The notes: generated by a model from the letters alone, not told the origin. A stretch of 52,376 nucleotides of DNA from Desulfamplus magnetovallimortis (GCF_900170035.1 NZ_LT828542.1:323270-375645), one strand, 5' to 3'; numbered from the stretch's first letter, positions 16,598-26,489 are shown. A program made the numbers and translations.

Positions 16598-18603
16598 ATT
16601 GACCTTGCAATCTCTTCGGCTTCACTGATACAGAACATAAGGTGTCTTGGCGAAGAAGCGTCTCCTATATAATGAAACTTTGCTGAAGAGGTTGACTCTA
16701 TTCGTGCAAATTCCCTGATGGATATCTGCTTTTCAGAAATAACAACCATATTACATGGTTCAATAGTCATCAATTCTGAATTCCCCTTAATACGAAATTT
16801 AACACCTTTGTCAGTAAAACGTTCAATGGAGACATTCTTGAATAGTTGCACCTGTTTCTTTTTAAGACTTTCCCTTAAATAGTAGCGATCATTTGCAGAC
16901 ATCTCCTCAGCAAACCGCTTTTTACGATTCAAAACATAGACATTGCCACCCCTTGGTCTTATCTTTTCTGCAATGTAATCGGCGGTTATCAAGCCTGACA
17001 TACCTCCGCCCAGAACAATTACTTCCTCGGTATTATCAAGTATCTCATCTCCGTCAAGAACATCGACATTAGTTACAACATCCATACTGCTTTGAAAAAG
17101 GCCTTTAATCATTGGCATATCCGGCATGGAACCTGTTGCTACGATAACATGATCCGGCATAAATCCGGAAACAATATCCTCATTGAGCGAAGTGTCATAC
17201 TGAATCTTTACATTGAGGCGCTCAAGCTCTTTACTGAAAAAATTGAGAATGTCTCCAATCTCCCCACGCCCAGGAGCACGGGAAGCAAGGGATAAAATAC
17301 CTCCGGATATGGTTAATTTTTCCACAATCTTCACATCATGACCCCTGAGTGCAAAAAGCCGCGCACATGCCATGCCAGAAGGCCCTGCTCCTGCAATAAG
17401 AATGCGCCTTTTTGCAAACGTATGCTGGCAACTTTGCTTTTCGTCATACCTGTTTTTCTGCCCTTCATCATCCCTGAGTTTATACTCTCTGCCCACATCA
17501 GGATTGACAACACAGGAGCCTGGTTCCTTGGCAAGAACAGCATGAATACATCCAAGACAGCATCCCACACATGGCCTGATTTCCGATTCCCTTCCCTCCA
17601 TTGCCTTTAAAGGCAGCATGGGATCGGCAAGCAATGCCCTTCCCATGGAAACCACATCAGCTTTGCACTCTCCAATTACTTTTTCTGCAAGTACCGGGGT
17701 TTTTATACGCCCCACTGTAACCACAGGTATGGAGACAACTTTTTTAACTGCCTCTGCAAGATGCACAAAACAGCCATGTTCTGTGTACATGGATGGTATT
17801 GTAAGCTCTGTTGAACCATAAACACCTCCTGAAACATGAAGATATGCAACACCTGCATCTTCAAGAATAGGGGCAAGTTTTAAGGCATCATCAAGTTCCC
17901 ATCCATTTTCAATATAGTCCCTGCCATTTATCCTGATGCCTACAGGAAAAGCCAAACCAGCCTTAAGTTGAATATCCTCTATAACTTCAAGAAGAAAACG
18001 GATTCTGTTTTCAAAGGCTCCTCCATATTGATCGTCTCTTATGTTGGAGTTAGGGGCCATGAACTGATTGATAAGATATCCGTGGGCTGCGTGAATCTCC
18101 ACAAAATCAAATCCTGCATCCCTGCAACGCCTTGCTGCATCACCAAAGCATGATACAAGCTCCTTTATATCGTCAATCTCAAGCGCCCTTACTTCACCCT
18201 TGACAACTGCCGGGGCAGGAATAGGAGATGGTGCAACCTTTTCCGGAAGATAGGATTGTCTGCCGCCGTGCATAAGCTGCACCCCGAACTTGACATCAGA
18301 GGCACTATCTTTAACCTTTGAAACCATATCCATAAGGGAGGGAATACAGCCTTCCTCATACATTACAGGCAGATCAGGAAGCTCCTGACCTCCGGGATGA
18401 ACACTTCCCCCGCCCACAAGCATCATCCCAACACCCCCTTTTGCCCTTTCAACAAAGTATTGAACAAGCTGATCTGTAACGTAACAATGTTCATCAACAC
18501 CAAAATTAATACTCATTGCCGACATCATAAGGCGATTTTTCACATGCATGTTGCCAATTTGAAGTGGAGAAAATAGATGGGGATATAGATTAGCTGTGGT
18601 CAT
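16594..18603 (-). CDS. NADH:flavin oxidoreductase with Fe-S and FAD domains (enoate/2,4-dienoyl-CoA reductase type)
   Basis: A 669-residue cytoplasmic enzyme. The N-terminal ~340 residues form an old-yellow-enzyme barrel (LFSPLQIGNMHVKNRLMMSA; EIHAAHGYLINQFMAPNSN). CVGCCLGCIHAVLAKEPGSC is the four-cysteine 4Fe-4S site. RRILIAGAGPSGMACARLFA starts the FAD domain, and a second Rossmann motif (EVIVLGGGMSGLITADYI) follows. This layout matches FadH and clostridial enoate reductases, which reduce activated C=C bonds; the true substrate is open. It leads a four-gene overlapping unit with a phosphoesterase and two signalling-type proteins, an odd setting for a metabolic reductase. Confidence 0.92.
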   Translation of the reverse strand: MTTANLYPHLFSPLQIGNMHVKNRLMMSAMSINFGVDEHCYVTDQLVQYFVERAKGGVGMMLVGGGSVHPGGQELPDLPVMYEEGCIPSLMDMVSKVKDSASDVKFGVQLMHGGRQSYLPEKVAPSPIPAPAVVKGEVRALEIDDIKELVSCFGDAARRCRDAGFDFVEIHAAHGYLINQFMAPNSNIRDDQYGGAFENRIRFLLEVIEDIQLKAGLAFPVGIRINGRDYIENGWELDDALKLAPILEDAGVAYLHVSGGVYGSTELTIPSMYTEHGCFVHLAEAVKKVVSIPVVTVGRIKTPVLAEKVIGECKADVVSMGRALLADPMLPLKAMEGRESEIRPCVGCCLGCIHAVLAKEPGSCVVNPDVGREYKLRDDEGQKNRYDEKQSCQHTFAKRRILIAGAGPSGMACARLFALRGHDVKIVEKLTISGGILSLASRAPGRGEIGDILNFFSKELERLNVKIQYDTSLNEDIVSGFMPDHVIVATGSMPDMPMIKGLFQSSMDVVTNVDVLDGDEILDNTEEVIVLGGGMSGLITADYIAEKIRPRGGNVYVLNRKKRFAEEMSANDRYYLRESLKKKQVQLFKNVSIERFTDKGVKFRIKGNSELMTIEPCNMVVISEKQISIREFARIESTSSAKFHYIGDASSPRHLMFCISEAEEIARSI

Positions 18604-18633
18604 TGGATTTCACCTTCCAAAAAGTATTATGAG

Positions 18634-19671
18634 TTACAGCACAGCAGATTCGCTGTTTAATTCCATTGAGAATTTTATGGCTTCAGAACCAGAATTTTGT
18701 GAGACCTGACTGCGTTTGAGATCCTTGTTACTGTGAATGCGGTTACGACCATTATTCTTAGCACTGTAAAGTGCCTTGTCTGCCTGCATAATCAACTCCG
18801 AAAGGATGGAGTTCTGCTCTGGAAAAGCACATGCAATACCTATACTGACTGTTACATAGTCAGAAATATCAGACTTTTCATGAAGGATTTCCAGCTCTTC
18901 TATATTTATCTGCATCCTGCCTGCAACTTCCCGTGCACCTCTTAAAGGGGAATTGGGAAGAACCCCGATAAACTCTTCACCACCATAACGAGCAACAAAA
19001 TCACCTGGACGCATAAGTGCGTCTCCAAGCGCTTTGGCTACAAGTTTAAGGCAGCGGTCACCTTCCTGATGGCCATAAAAATCATTATAAAGTTTAAAAT
19101 AATCAATATCAATCATGATAATGGAGATGGGAACCTTTTCCCTTGTAACACGTCGCCACTCCTGCCCCATTACCACATCAAAATAACGACGATTTGAAAT
19201 ACCGGTGAGCGGATCAAGGTAAGAGAGACGCTCAAGTTCCTTGTTTTTACGCTCCAGATCCTTTAAAAGCTGCTGTTTCTCTTTTTCAAGCATATGGTGC
19301 TCCCAGGTCTTTCTTATTGAAGGGATAAAAGTATCTTCAATATTTTCATCCTTTAAAAGATATGCACTGGCACCACTGTATATGGTCTTTACAGCCACCT
19401 TGATCTCCCTGTTACTCGTCAGAATAATCACAGGTACCACCTCTTCCCTGTCCCTGAGAGTACGAATTAGCTCAAGACCGTCCATCTCCGGCATGTTCAT
19501 GTCAGAAACAATTATGTCAATGTCGCTCTCTGAGTAATATATCCCAAGAGCTTCACTTCCATTTTCAGCTAAAGTTACATTATAACCTTCTGTTGTCAAA
19601 ATCACTTCAAGCATTGATCGGGCAAACGGATCATCTTCAACCAGAAGGATTTTTAAATTATTGGTGGGCAT
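18634..19671 (-). CDS. Response-regulator diguanylate cyclase (REC-GGDEF, WspR-like)
   Basis: A 345-residue cytoplasmic protein. The receiver (residues 5-125) has LLVEDDPFARSML, the phosphoacceptor region IIVSDMNMPEMDG, and the conserved threonine and lysine (VIILTSN; YLLKDE). A short coiled linker (EKEKQQLLKDLERKNKELER) leads to a GGDEF domain with an intact RYGGEEFIGVLP site. RPGD five residues before GGEEF is the RxxD product-inhibition site. It should make c-di-GMP when phosphorylated. The gene begins 13 bases after the CheA-REC gene ends, so the kinase in this operon is its likely activator, as WspE activates WspR. Confidence 0.94.
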   Translation of the reverse strand: MPTNNLKILLVEDDPFARSMLEVILTTEGYNVTLAENGSEALGIYYSESDIDIIVSDMNMPEMDGLELIRTLRDREEVVPVIILTSNREIKVAVKTIYSGASAYLLKDENIEDTFIPSIRKTWEHHMLEKEKQQLLKDLERKNKELERLSYLDPLTGISNRRYFDVVMGQEWRRVTREKVPISIIMIDIDYFKLYNDFYGHQEGDRCLKLVAKALGDALMRPGDFVARYGGEEFIGVLPNSPLRGAREVAGRMQINIEELEILHEKSDISDYVTVSIGIACAFPEQNSILSELIMQADKALYSAKNNGRNRIHSNKDLKRSQVSQNSGSEAIKFSMELNSESAVL

Positions 19672-19684
19672 TGTTCATCCTGTG

Positions 19685-22282
19685 TCAGGCAATTAGATTT
19701 TCAATTGTTTCCATTAAACTGTTTTTATCAAAATCACCTTTGATTATATAGGCATTTGCTCCAGAATCAATTCCCCTGATAATATCTTCCCTGCGCTCCC
19801 TTGAAGTAACAAGAATAATGGGAATATCTCTGTATCCTTCAAGCAACCTTAAATTTTCAGTCAACGTAAAACCATCCATTCTGGGCATATCAACATCTGT
19901 TATGACAAGATCATAGTGAAATTGCCTGCACTTCTCAAGCCCCTCACTGCCATCAATTGCCAGCGTCACATTATAACCATATGATTCCAGGATGTTTTTT
20001 TCAATCTCGCGGGTTGTAACAGAATCATCCACCACCAGGATATCAAGCTGTCCATCCCTGAAAGATGGTGTTGCAGAGACAGGCTCCTGATTGTCAGAAG
20101 CTGTTTTTGTTTTCATTGAGGCTGTACCATGGGCATGTTCAATAGCATATGAAACATTTAATACATTTATAACTTCGTTATCAGCGGAAATAATAGCACC
20201 GGAAACCATGCGGAAAGATTCCATATGAGGCGGCAGAGGCTTTACAATCATCCTCTCTTCACTTATCAATGCATCTACAACAACTCCGGCAGTTTCATTT
20301 GTATTTCCAGATACAAGAATCAAAAGATCTTCTGTTTTTGCCATGGAGTGCATTGTGATGTCAAGAAGATCAGAAAGAAACATAAGAGGCACAAGTTCAT
20401 CATCCATGCGAATTGCAAGGCTCTTATTAATGGTAATGCAATCCTTTAAAGGAACTTTTATCATGAATTTTATATGGCCTGCCTGCACGGCAAATTTAAT
20501 ACCTGACACTTCAATAAGAAAAAGATGCACAACAGCAATGGTGGCAGGCAGACTTATATTAAACTCACTACCAATTCGGGGTTGGGTCTCAACAATGATT
20601 GAACCGCCAAGATCACTTTCGAGATTCTCCCTCACAACGTCCATTCCTACTCCTCTTCCGGATATTTCAGTAATTATCTCGGCAGTTGAAAAACCCGGCA
20701 TAAAGATGAGATTCAGAATTTCCCGTTCTGAAAGCAGCAAAATCCTATCTTTGTCAAAAAGCCCTTTAGATAGAGCTTTTTCTAAGATTTTATCCTTATC
20801 TATTCCCTTTCCATCATCCCTGAGCCTGATTATAACCTTTGAACCGTCACAGGCTGCGGACAATGAAATTTGTCCCTGACGTTTTTTTCCTTCTGCAATT
20901 CTGGTTTCCGGAGATTCAATGCCATGATCGATGCAGTTACGCAGCATATGGAGAAGAGGATCTTTTAACTTTTCAATCATTTTACGATCCATTTCTGTCT
21001 CTCCCCCCTTTATATCAAGAGCAACATCTTTTTCACACTCTTTTGAAAGCTCCCTAACATATTTATAAAAAGTATCAAACAAAGTGGAAAGAGGCTGCAT
21101 CCTGAGTCCCAAGGCACGATCCATTAACTCTGTCACAAGGGGATGGCAGTTATCAAGAAACTCTTTTATATTTTTCTGAACAATTTGAATCTCAGGATTG
21201 TTACTTTTCAGGGATGAAAGCTGAGCGATATGCCTGCCAAACTGACGATGAAGGATACCAAGCTCTCCCATCAGGTTTATCATATCATCAAGTTTTTTTA
21301 TACTCACCCTGATTGATTCGTCTGATTTTGCAGGCACCGTATCATTTCCACGTCTTTTTTCCGGATTTATCTCATTTTCACTTGCAAAAATTTTTCCGTT
21401 TCTTCCAGAAGCAGAATCCTGAAAAACTGCGTCTTCTCTTTCTGATAAAGCTGCAACCTCAGATAAAGCATGTTTTCTTTCTGATAAATTGGCACCCTGA
21501 GATAAAGACTTTTCTCTTTCTGATAAATCGGCACCCTGTGATAAAGATTTTTCTCTTTCTGATAAATCGGCATCCTGTGATAAATATTTTTCTCTTTCTG
21601 ATAAATCGGCATCCTGTGATAAATATTTTTCTCTTTCTGATAAATCCGAATCCTTATAGGAAGAGGATTGTTTTTTTAACGGCAAATCACCATCACCATC
21701 AGCAGCAGCAGCAGCAGAAGAAGAAGAAGAAGAAATGACAGAATTAGCGGTGGAAGGAAAAGTAGCTGAAGGAGAAGTAGCTGAAGGAGAAGTGGCTGAA
21801 GGAGAAATGGCTGAAGGAGAAATGGCTGAAGGAGAAGTGGCTGAAGGAGAAACGGCTGAAGGAGAAACGGCTGAAGGGGAAGCGGCTGAAGAAGAAGATT
21901 CAGGTAAAGCAGCTTCAGCAAGGCTGTGAAGCAATGATTCAGGTGGCTCTGGTTCAACTCCGGACAAAAGCTGTTCCAGCATATCGGATAGAGTATCAAT
22001 ACTCTGATACAGCAAGTTTACAAGTTCATCTGACCAGCTAATATCTTTTTTTCTCAATGCATCAAAAATATCTTCAAGAAGATGAGCAAAATTGCTGATC
22101 TCTATGAATTTCATCATCCTTGATGCCCCTTTAATGGAGTGTGCAGAGCGGAATACTCCGTTAAGAAGCTCCTTGTCCAGGGGATTTTTTTCAAGTGCAA
22201 GCACCCCCTGTTCCATCTGCTTCAGATGGTCACCTGCATCTTCAATAAAACGGGATATAAATGCAGAACGATCAAAGGCCAT
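19685..22282 (-). CDS. cheA: Hybrid chemotaxis kinase CheA-REC (WspE-like)
   Basis: About 865 residues. An HPt domain at the start has the phosphorylated histidine in FRSAHSIKGASRMM. A very long linker (about residues 130-320) is built of two tandem repeats. The dimerisation helix region (IRVSIKKLDDMINLMGELG), ATP-binding domain (MLRNCIDHGIESPETR; RDDGKGID; GRGVGMDVV), CheW-like domain and a C-terminal receiver (ILVVDDSVTTREIEKN; LVITDVDMPRMDG) follow. No P2 domain is seen; the repeats occupy that place. Start choice: MAFDRSAF at 22282 has GGAG 9 bases upstream; the ATG at 22315 is an alternative. Both overlap the cheR stop. Confidence 0.93.
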   Translation of the reverse strand: MAFDRSAFISRFIEDAGDHLKQMEQGVLALEKNPLDKELLNGVFRSAHSIKGASRMMKFIEISNFAHLLEDIFDALRKKDISWSDELVNLLYQSIDTLSDMLEQLLSGVEPEPPESLLHSLAEAALPESSSSAASPSAVSPSAVSPSATSPSAISPSAISPSATSPSATSPSATFPSTANSVISSSSSSAAAAADGDGDLPLKKQSSSYKDSDLSEREKYLSQDADLSEREKYLSQDADLSEREKSLSQGADLSEREKSLSQGANLSERKHALSEVAALSEREDAVFQDSASGRNGKIFASENEINPEKRRGNDTVPAKSDESIRVSIKKLDDMINLMGELGILHRQFGRHIAQLSSLKSNNPEIQIVQKNIKEFLDNCHPLVTELMDRALGLRMQPLSTLFDTFYKYVRELSKECEKDVALDIKGGETEMDRKMIEKLKDPLLHMLRNCIDHGIESPETRIAEGKKRQGQISLSAACDGSKVIIRLRDDGKGIDKDKILEKALSKGLFDKDRILLLSEREILNLIFMPGFSTAEIITEISGRGVGMDVVRENLESDLGGSIIVETQPRIGSEFNISLPATIAVVHLFLIEVSGIKFAVQAGHIKFMIKVPLKDCITINKSLAIRMDDELVPLMFLSDLLDITMHSMAKTEDLLILVSGNTNETAGVVVDALISEERMIVKPLPPHMESFRMVSGAIISADNEVINVLNVSYAIEHAHGTASMKTKTASDNQEPVSATPSFRDGQLDILVVDDSVTTREIEKNILESYGYNVTLAIDGSEGLEKCRQFHYDLVITDVDMPRMDGFTLTENLRLLEGYRDIPIILVTSRERREDIIRGIDSGANAYIIKGDFDKNSLMETIENLIA
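21430..21655 (-). repeat. 39-bp in-frame tandem repeat inside cheA
   Basis: Six or more units encode a 13-residue repeat, SEREKYLSQDADL and variants (SLSQGADL, ALSEVAAL). The units nearest 21530-21650 are almost identical in DNA, which points to recent expansion. The unit is strongly charged and probably helical. Confidence 0.93.
21752..21892 (-). repeat. 15-bp in-frame tandem repeat inside cheA
   Basis: About nine units of a 15-base repeat (plus-strand GCTGAAGGAGAAGTG and variants) encode the pentapeptide SPSAV/SPSAT/SPSAI. It is next to a serine-rich run and probably forms a flexible linker between the HPt and kinase core. Confidence 0.93.
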
Positions 22283-24146
22283 GATGATATACTCCGGACT
22301 TTCCGGTTCTGACATGGTGACCTGCTGATTTTGCTTCAGTATGGGATACTGAATTTCCTGAATATTTTTTACAACGGTTTTTGCACATATGAATTATCTG
22401 CTCACTTGAAAAAGCAAGAGGGAAATAGTCAAGATCGCATTTCATATCCCTGTTTTTCTCAAGCAGTTTAATAACAATTGCTGCCTCTCTCGCTGAGTTA
22501 CGATACTCTTTCTGACGTTGATAAGTTTCAGAAAGATAGTAGTGGGCAAGCCAGTTTGATGGTTTCAGGTATATTGCCTGTCTGAAACGTTTCAAGGCAT
22601 CCTCAATTCTGTTTTCAAACCAGTCAGCCATTCCAAGAATAAGGTAGGGAGCCACTGAGCCATTTTTCATCTCTATGCTTTTTTTGCAAACATCTCTTGC
22701 CTCACTCCATCTTTTAAAGTGAAGCAGCACAGAAGCCTCTAAAATCAACATCCTCTCCATATATTCAGATTGTAGAGATGTGGTATCAACAGATTCAATA
22801 AAAGAGAGAGCATCTCCAAATCTTTTTTCCATGACCATGGAAAGTGCCCTGTCATAAATAGATGGGGAATTGAGGAGAGCTATTTCAAAATTGTTCCCTG
22901 AAGCAGACAAAGATTGAGTGTTCCATAAAAAATGTGAAGATTTGCTAAACTGAAAGGAGTCTGTGGATGGCAAAGAATCTTTGGATAGTAAACAATCTTT
23001 AAATTGTGAAAAGTCTTTAGATGATGAAGAGTCTTTGGATGGTGAAGACTCTTTGGATGGTGAAGACTCTTTGGATGGTGAAGACTCTTTGGATGGTGAA
23101 GACTCTTTGGATGGTGAAGACTCTTTGGATGATGAAAAATGCAATTCATTATTTAGGAAAGTACACTCATTGCCATATGACAGGATCAAATCTTTTTTTG
23201 AAGATGTATTGAATATTTTGCCGTGAAAAAGAACTCCATTTTTTTGATCCGATATCGCTGGAACATCTATCAGCGTTGCTGAAACATCAATCGACAATTG
23301 CCGTTTATCCGGAGATTGCCCACAATGTTGAAAAGAAGAATCTGACTCTTTGCGAAAGAGAAAAATACCATCAATTTCGACAAGAACAAGGTCAGTTGTA
23401 TCATGGGACATTGTTTCTGCAGCCCCCACAATCATGTAACCGCCATCATTCAAACGATCTGCCAGGGAGTTGATAACCCTGTTTCGGGTCTGCTTGTCAA
23501 AATAAATTGATACATTTCTATAAAATATAATATCAAACTTCTCAATGGTTAAAATTGATTGTTTATCCATCAGGTTAAGATATCTGTAATTTAACCTGTT
23601 CCTTATAAAGGAAGATACACGATAACGTCCAGGGCCTGTTGGCTCAAAATAGTGCTTTTTTGTTTCATCTCCGATATATCTTAAGCTTCTGAGCCCATAT
23701 ATTCCTTCCCTGGCAATATCAAGGGCATTGGTGTCGATATCAACACCTGTAATCCGGATGTCTGAAAGATAACTGTCACCAAAACATTGTGCTATTTTAA
23801 TTGCAATGGAGCAAGGCTCCTCGCCGGTTGAACAGCCTGCACTCAAAATTGAAACAGGTCTGTTGTATTTTTTTGCGGATGTTATGGCCGGAATCAGAGA
23901 GCTACACATAAGATCAAGATAACGAACTTCCCTGAAAAAGCAGGTCTCGTTTATAGTAAGCAAAGTAACCAGCGCAGCAAATTTGGATGGCGTCTCATGG
24001 ATATGGTGATAATATGCCGAAAGATTATCAAAACCAAGGGCATGCATCTCACTTAATACACTTTCTCTGAAAACAGCGGAGCGATGATAATCAAAACTGA
24101 GACCAGTTCTCTCCTTTACAAAATCCTCAAGCATTGAAATCTGCAT
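22272..24146 (-). CDS. cheR: CheR methyltransferase with TPR extension (WspC-like)
   Basis: About 624 residues. The N-terminal helical domain and methyltransferase (to about residue 265) have TINETCFFREVRYLDLM, SILSAGCSTGEEPCSIA (the SAM-binding loop) and FDIIFYRNVSIYFDK. A long polar linker with an 18-bp tandem repeat follows, then a C-terminal TPR region (about 440-590) with AIYLKPSNWLAHYYLSETY. It should methylate the receptor encoded just upstream; TPR-bearing CheR proteins include WspC. The ATG at 24146 is preferred: GGAG lies 10 bases before it, whereas the GTG at 24155 is only one base from it. The 3' end overlaps cheA. Confidence 0.93.
   Translation of the reverse strand: MQISMLEDFVKERTGLSFDYHRSAVFRESVLSEMHALGFDNLSAYYHHIHETPSKFAALVTLLTINETCFFREVRYLDLMCSSLIPAITSAKKYNRPVSILSAGCSTGEEPCSIAIKIAQCFGDSYLSDIRITGVDIDTNALDIAREGIYGLRSLRYIGDETKKHYFEPTGPGRYRVSSFIRNRLNYRYLNLMDKQSILTIEKFDIIFYRNVSIYFDKQTRNRVINSLADRLNDGGYMIVGAAETMSHDTTDLVLVEIDGIFLFRKESDSSFQHCGQSPDKRQLSIDVSATLIDVPAISDQKNGVLFHGKIFNTSSKKDLILSYGNECTFLNNELHFSSSKESSPSKESSPSKESSPSKESSPSKESSPSKDSSSSKDFSQFKDCLLSKDSLPSTDSFQFSKSSHFLWNTQSLSASGNNFEIALLNSPSIYDRALSMVMEKRFGDALSFIESVDTTSLQSEYMERMLILEASVLLHFKRWSEARDVCKKSIEMKNGSVAPYLILGMADWFENRIEDALKRFRQAIYLKPSNWLAHYYLSETYQRQKEYRNSAREAAIVIKLLEKNRDMKCDLDYFPLAFSSEQIIHMCKNRCKKYSGNSVSHTEAKSAGHHVRTGKSGVYHHGL
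23025..23140 (-). repeat. 18-bp in-frame tandem repeat inside cheR
   Basis: Five near-identical units (plus-strand GGTGAAGACTCTTTGGAT) and several diverged ones encode SKESSP, then SKDSSS and relatives. It lies in the linker between the methyltransferase and TPR regions. Confidence 0.93.
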
Positions 24147-24167
24147 AGCGTACACACTCCATCAGAA

Positions 24168-26489
24168 TCAAATCCTGAAATTTTGAATCATATTTTTAAG
24201 CTGATCTGTCAAAGTGCTGAGGGCAGCTCCTGTCTCACTGATCTTCTTGATGGAAGATGATGTCTGCCAGCCACTTTCATCAATCTCCTTAAGCGCATGT
24301 AGAACCTGCTCACTTGCAGCGTTCTGCTGCTGGGTTGAAAGAGTTATCTGACGGGCAGCATCCCGGGTTTTCTTTGATGTATTTACAATGGCTGTAAGGG
24401 TCTCACTTGTGTGTGCTGCAAATGCCTTGCCTTCGTTTATGCAGCTTGTACTCTTTTCAGATGCCAGAATCATCCGCTGAACAGCATCCTGAATTTCATT
24501 TATCTTTACTTCAGTCTCACGGGTGGAAGCTTCTACATTTTCAGCAAGACGCCGTATTTCAGCAGCCACAACACCAAATCTTCTTCCGGCATCGCCGGCA
24601 CTTGAGGCTTCAAGTGCGGCATTAAAGGCAATCAACTTGGTCTGATCAGCAATATTGTTTATAATTTCAAGGATTTTCGTAACTTCCCTTGTCTTGTTTC
24701 CAAGTTCATGAATTCCTTTGACAGTATTAATATTGTCCTGATTAATATCCTCCATCTTGCTGTTTACAAGATTTACTGAATCAGCCCCTTTACTTGCATT
24801 ATCAAGGGCATCTTCTGCAATTGCAAGCACTGTATCACAATGCTCTGATATCTGCTGTGAAGATGCCGAAAACTCAGCCATTGTTGATGTGATTTCTGTC
24901 ACAGAGGCAGACTGTTCAGATACACTTGCAGCCTGGTTCTCCAGAGCCTCTGCAATCTCTGCTGTATTTGAGGTCAAATGGTTGACAACATCAACCATAT
25001 TCTGGATCATGGAACGAATGCGGATTATCATATTATTGAAAGCTTTGGCAAGGTGACCGATCTCATCTCTTGAGTCTATGTCAATGAAATGGTTTGTCTC
25101 AATTACACCCTCGGCAAGACTGTCTGCAAAATGAATCATCTTGTCAACAGGCTTTAAAACAGTGCGTGAAAGTACCCATGAACTTATAAGGCCTGCAACA
25201 CAAAGTATCAAAACAAGCATAACAACCTGTGATATCAAGATAATACGGCTTGTCTTATATTCGTCTCCCGGCTCCATCCCAAGTGCCATCACTCCAATCT
25301 GCTTACCGGAATAATCAAGAACAGGAAAAGCAGCAGAAACCTCTCCCTTGTTATAAACTATCTTTATACCGGTTCTTCCCTGGTCAATAAGTGATATATC
25401 CGGAAAACCGTTTTTATAATCTCCAAAGCTTCTCATAACCTCCACATAACGGTCTCCAAGCAGAGGGTAGGCATTGCTGTCCTGGAGACGATGGGTAATA
25501 TTGAGAAATTCGCTGTTCATAAAAAGAGAGAGACGGTATTGACTCTGTGAAAATATTGTATCAACAAGGGACTCAAAGTCAAAAAGCACCTCAACAGAGC
25601 CAAGAATTTTGCCATGCAAGGCATCAGGCGCAACATACAAAGCAGCAATGGTTTGTCCGGAATCATGGGCAATGTTTTTTTCAGAAGTACTGGAAACATT
25701 ATTCTCTACATCTCGGGCAGCATTATTTTCTACATCTCGGGAAACATTATTCTCTACATCTCGGACAGCATTTTTTTCTACATCTCGGGAAACAATATTC
25801 CCTACATCTCGGGCAGCATTGTTTTCTATATCATGGGCAGCATTGTTTTTTACGCTTTTACCGGTAGATGCTTCCGGGTCTGAATTCTGCTTTAAACCGG
25901 AATAAGTCTTTGACGCAATCACAGGAGCAACACCGCGAATCACAAAACCTCCACGGCCAAGTTCAATTCCCTTGACCGATTTCCCCCTTTTGTTAACATC
26001 AAGCACCGTATTTCTGAAATCGGAAATATCGTCAGAAACATCCATCCACACTCCATTTCTTTGGATCTGTTTTGTACGCCACATTCTGACAAGACTGCGT
26101 CCGTTGGGAAGATGAAAATGAAGTTTCATATCCTCGATTGTACCACTTGATTCTCTGTAGCCTTCCATAAAAGGGGCAAGTTTTACCCTGAGCATCTCTC
26201 GGGATTGCTGCATTACAGGATCATTCTCATTATCCATGTCAGCAGATGCAAGCATTTCAAAGGCTTCTATTACATCAGGAGCACGGGAAAAAAGAGCTGC
26301 CTTTTCAAGGGCTTGCTGGGCTGTATAGTCAACATTTTTCTGAAACAGCACAATGTTGTTTCTGACAAGCCTCTCCGCACTGGTTTTTGTGAGTTTATTC
26401 AACTGATGAACCGTAGCCATGGAACCTGCAATACAAAATATCATGACAATGCTTGCTACAGGGATAATATTTTTATTTCTCAATTTCAT
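24168..26489 (-). CDS. Methyl-accepting chemotaxis protein of the Wsp-like operon
   Basis: A 773-residue receptor. It has a first membrane segment (about 10-30), a large periplasmic sensor, a second membrane segment (VVMLVLILCVAGLISSWVL), HAMP, and a signalling domain with the tip ADQTKLIAFNAALEASSAGDAG. Sensor motifs such as MKLHFHLPNGRSLVRMWR and GIELGRGGFVIRGVAPVI resemble double-Cache type 3 domains. Inside the sensor, between that motif and GKILGSVEVLFDFESL, lies a run of 8-residue tandem repeats. Ribosome site AAGGAT precedes the ATG at 26489. It overlaps the CheW-like gene by 17 bases and probably plays the WspA role. Confidence 0.92.
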   Translation of the reverse strand: MKLRNKNIIPVASIVMIFCIAGSMATVHQLNKLTKTSAERLVRNNIVLFQKNVDYTAQQALEKAALFSRAPDVIEAFEMLASADMDNENDPVMQQSREMLRVKLAPFMEGYRESSGTIEDMKLHFHLPNGRSLVRMWRTKQIQRNGVWMDVSDDISDFRNTVLDVNKRGKSVKGIELGRGGFVIRGVAPVIASKTYSGLKQNSDPEASTGKSVKNNAAHDIENNAARDVGNIVSRDVEKNAVRDVENNVSRDVENNAARDVENNVSSTSEKNIAHDSGQTIAALYVAPDALHGKILGSVEVLFDFESLVDTIFSQSQYRLSLFMNSEFLNITHRLQDSNAYPLLGDRYVEVMRSFGDYKNGFPDISLIDQGRTGIKIVYNKGEVSAAFPVLDYSGKQIGVMALGMEPGDEYKTSRIILISQVVMLVLILCVAGLISSWVLSRTVLKPVDKMIHFADSLAEGVIETNHFIDIDSRDEIGHLAKAFNNMIIRIRSMIQNMVDVVNHLTSNTAEIAEALENQAASVSEQSASVTEITSTMAEFSASSQQISEHCDTVLAIAEDALDNASKGADSVNLVNSKMEDINQDNINTVKGIHELGNKTREVTKILEIINNIADQTKLIAFNAALEASSAGDAGRRFGVVAAEIRRLAENVEASTRETEVKINEIQDAVQRMILASEKSTSCINEGKAFAAHTSETLTAIVNTSKKTRDAARQITLSTQQQNAASEQVLHALKEIDESGWQTSSSIKKISETGAALSTLTDQLKNMIQNFRI
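25690..25853 (-). repeat. 24-bp in-frame tandem repeat inside the MCP sensor
   Basis: About seven units encode RDVENNAA/RDVENNVS and variants, 8 residues each. Unlike most repeats here it interrupts a folded periplasmic sensor rather than an interdomain linker, presumably in a surface loop. Confidence 0.92.

Noticed and set aside
21313-21738. A long plus-strand frame (141 codons) across the cheA repeats
   Set aside because: It is the antisense shadow of the 39-bp repeat; the repeated composition keeps it open. The minus-strand frame has all CheA motifs.
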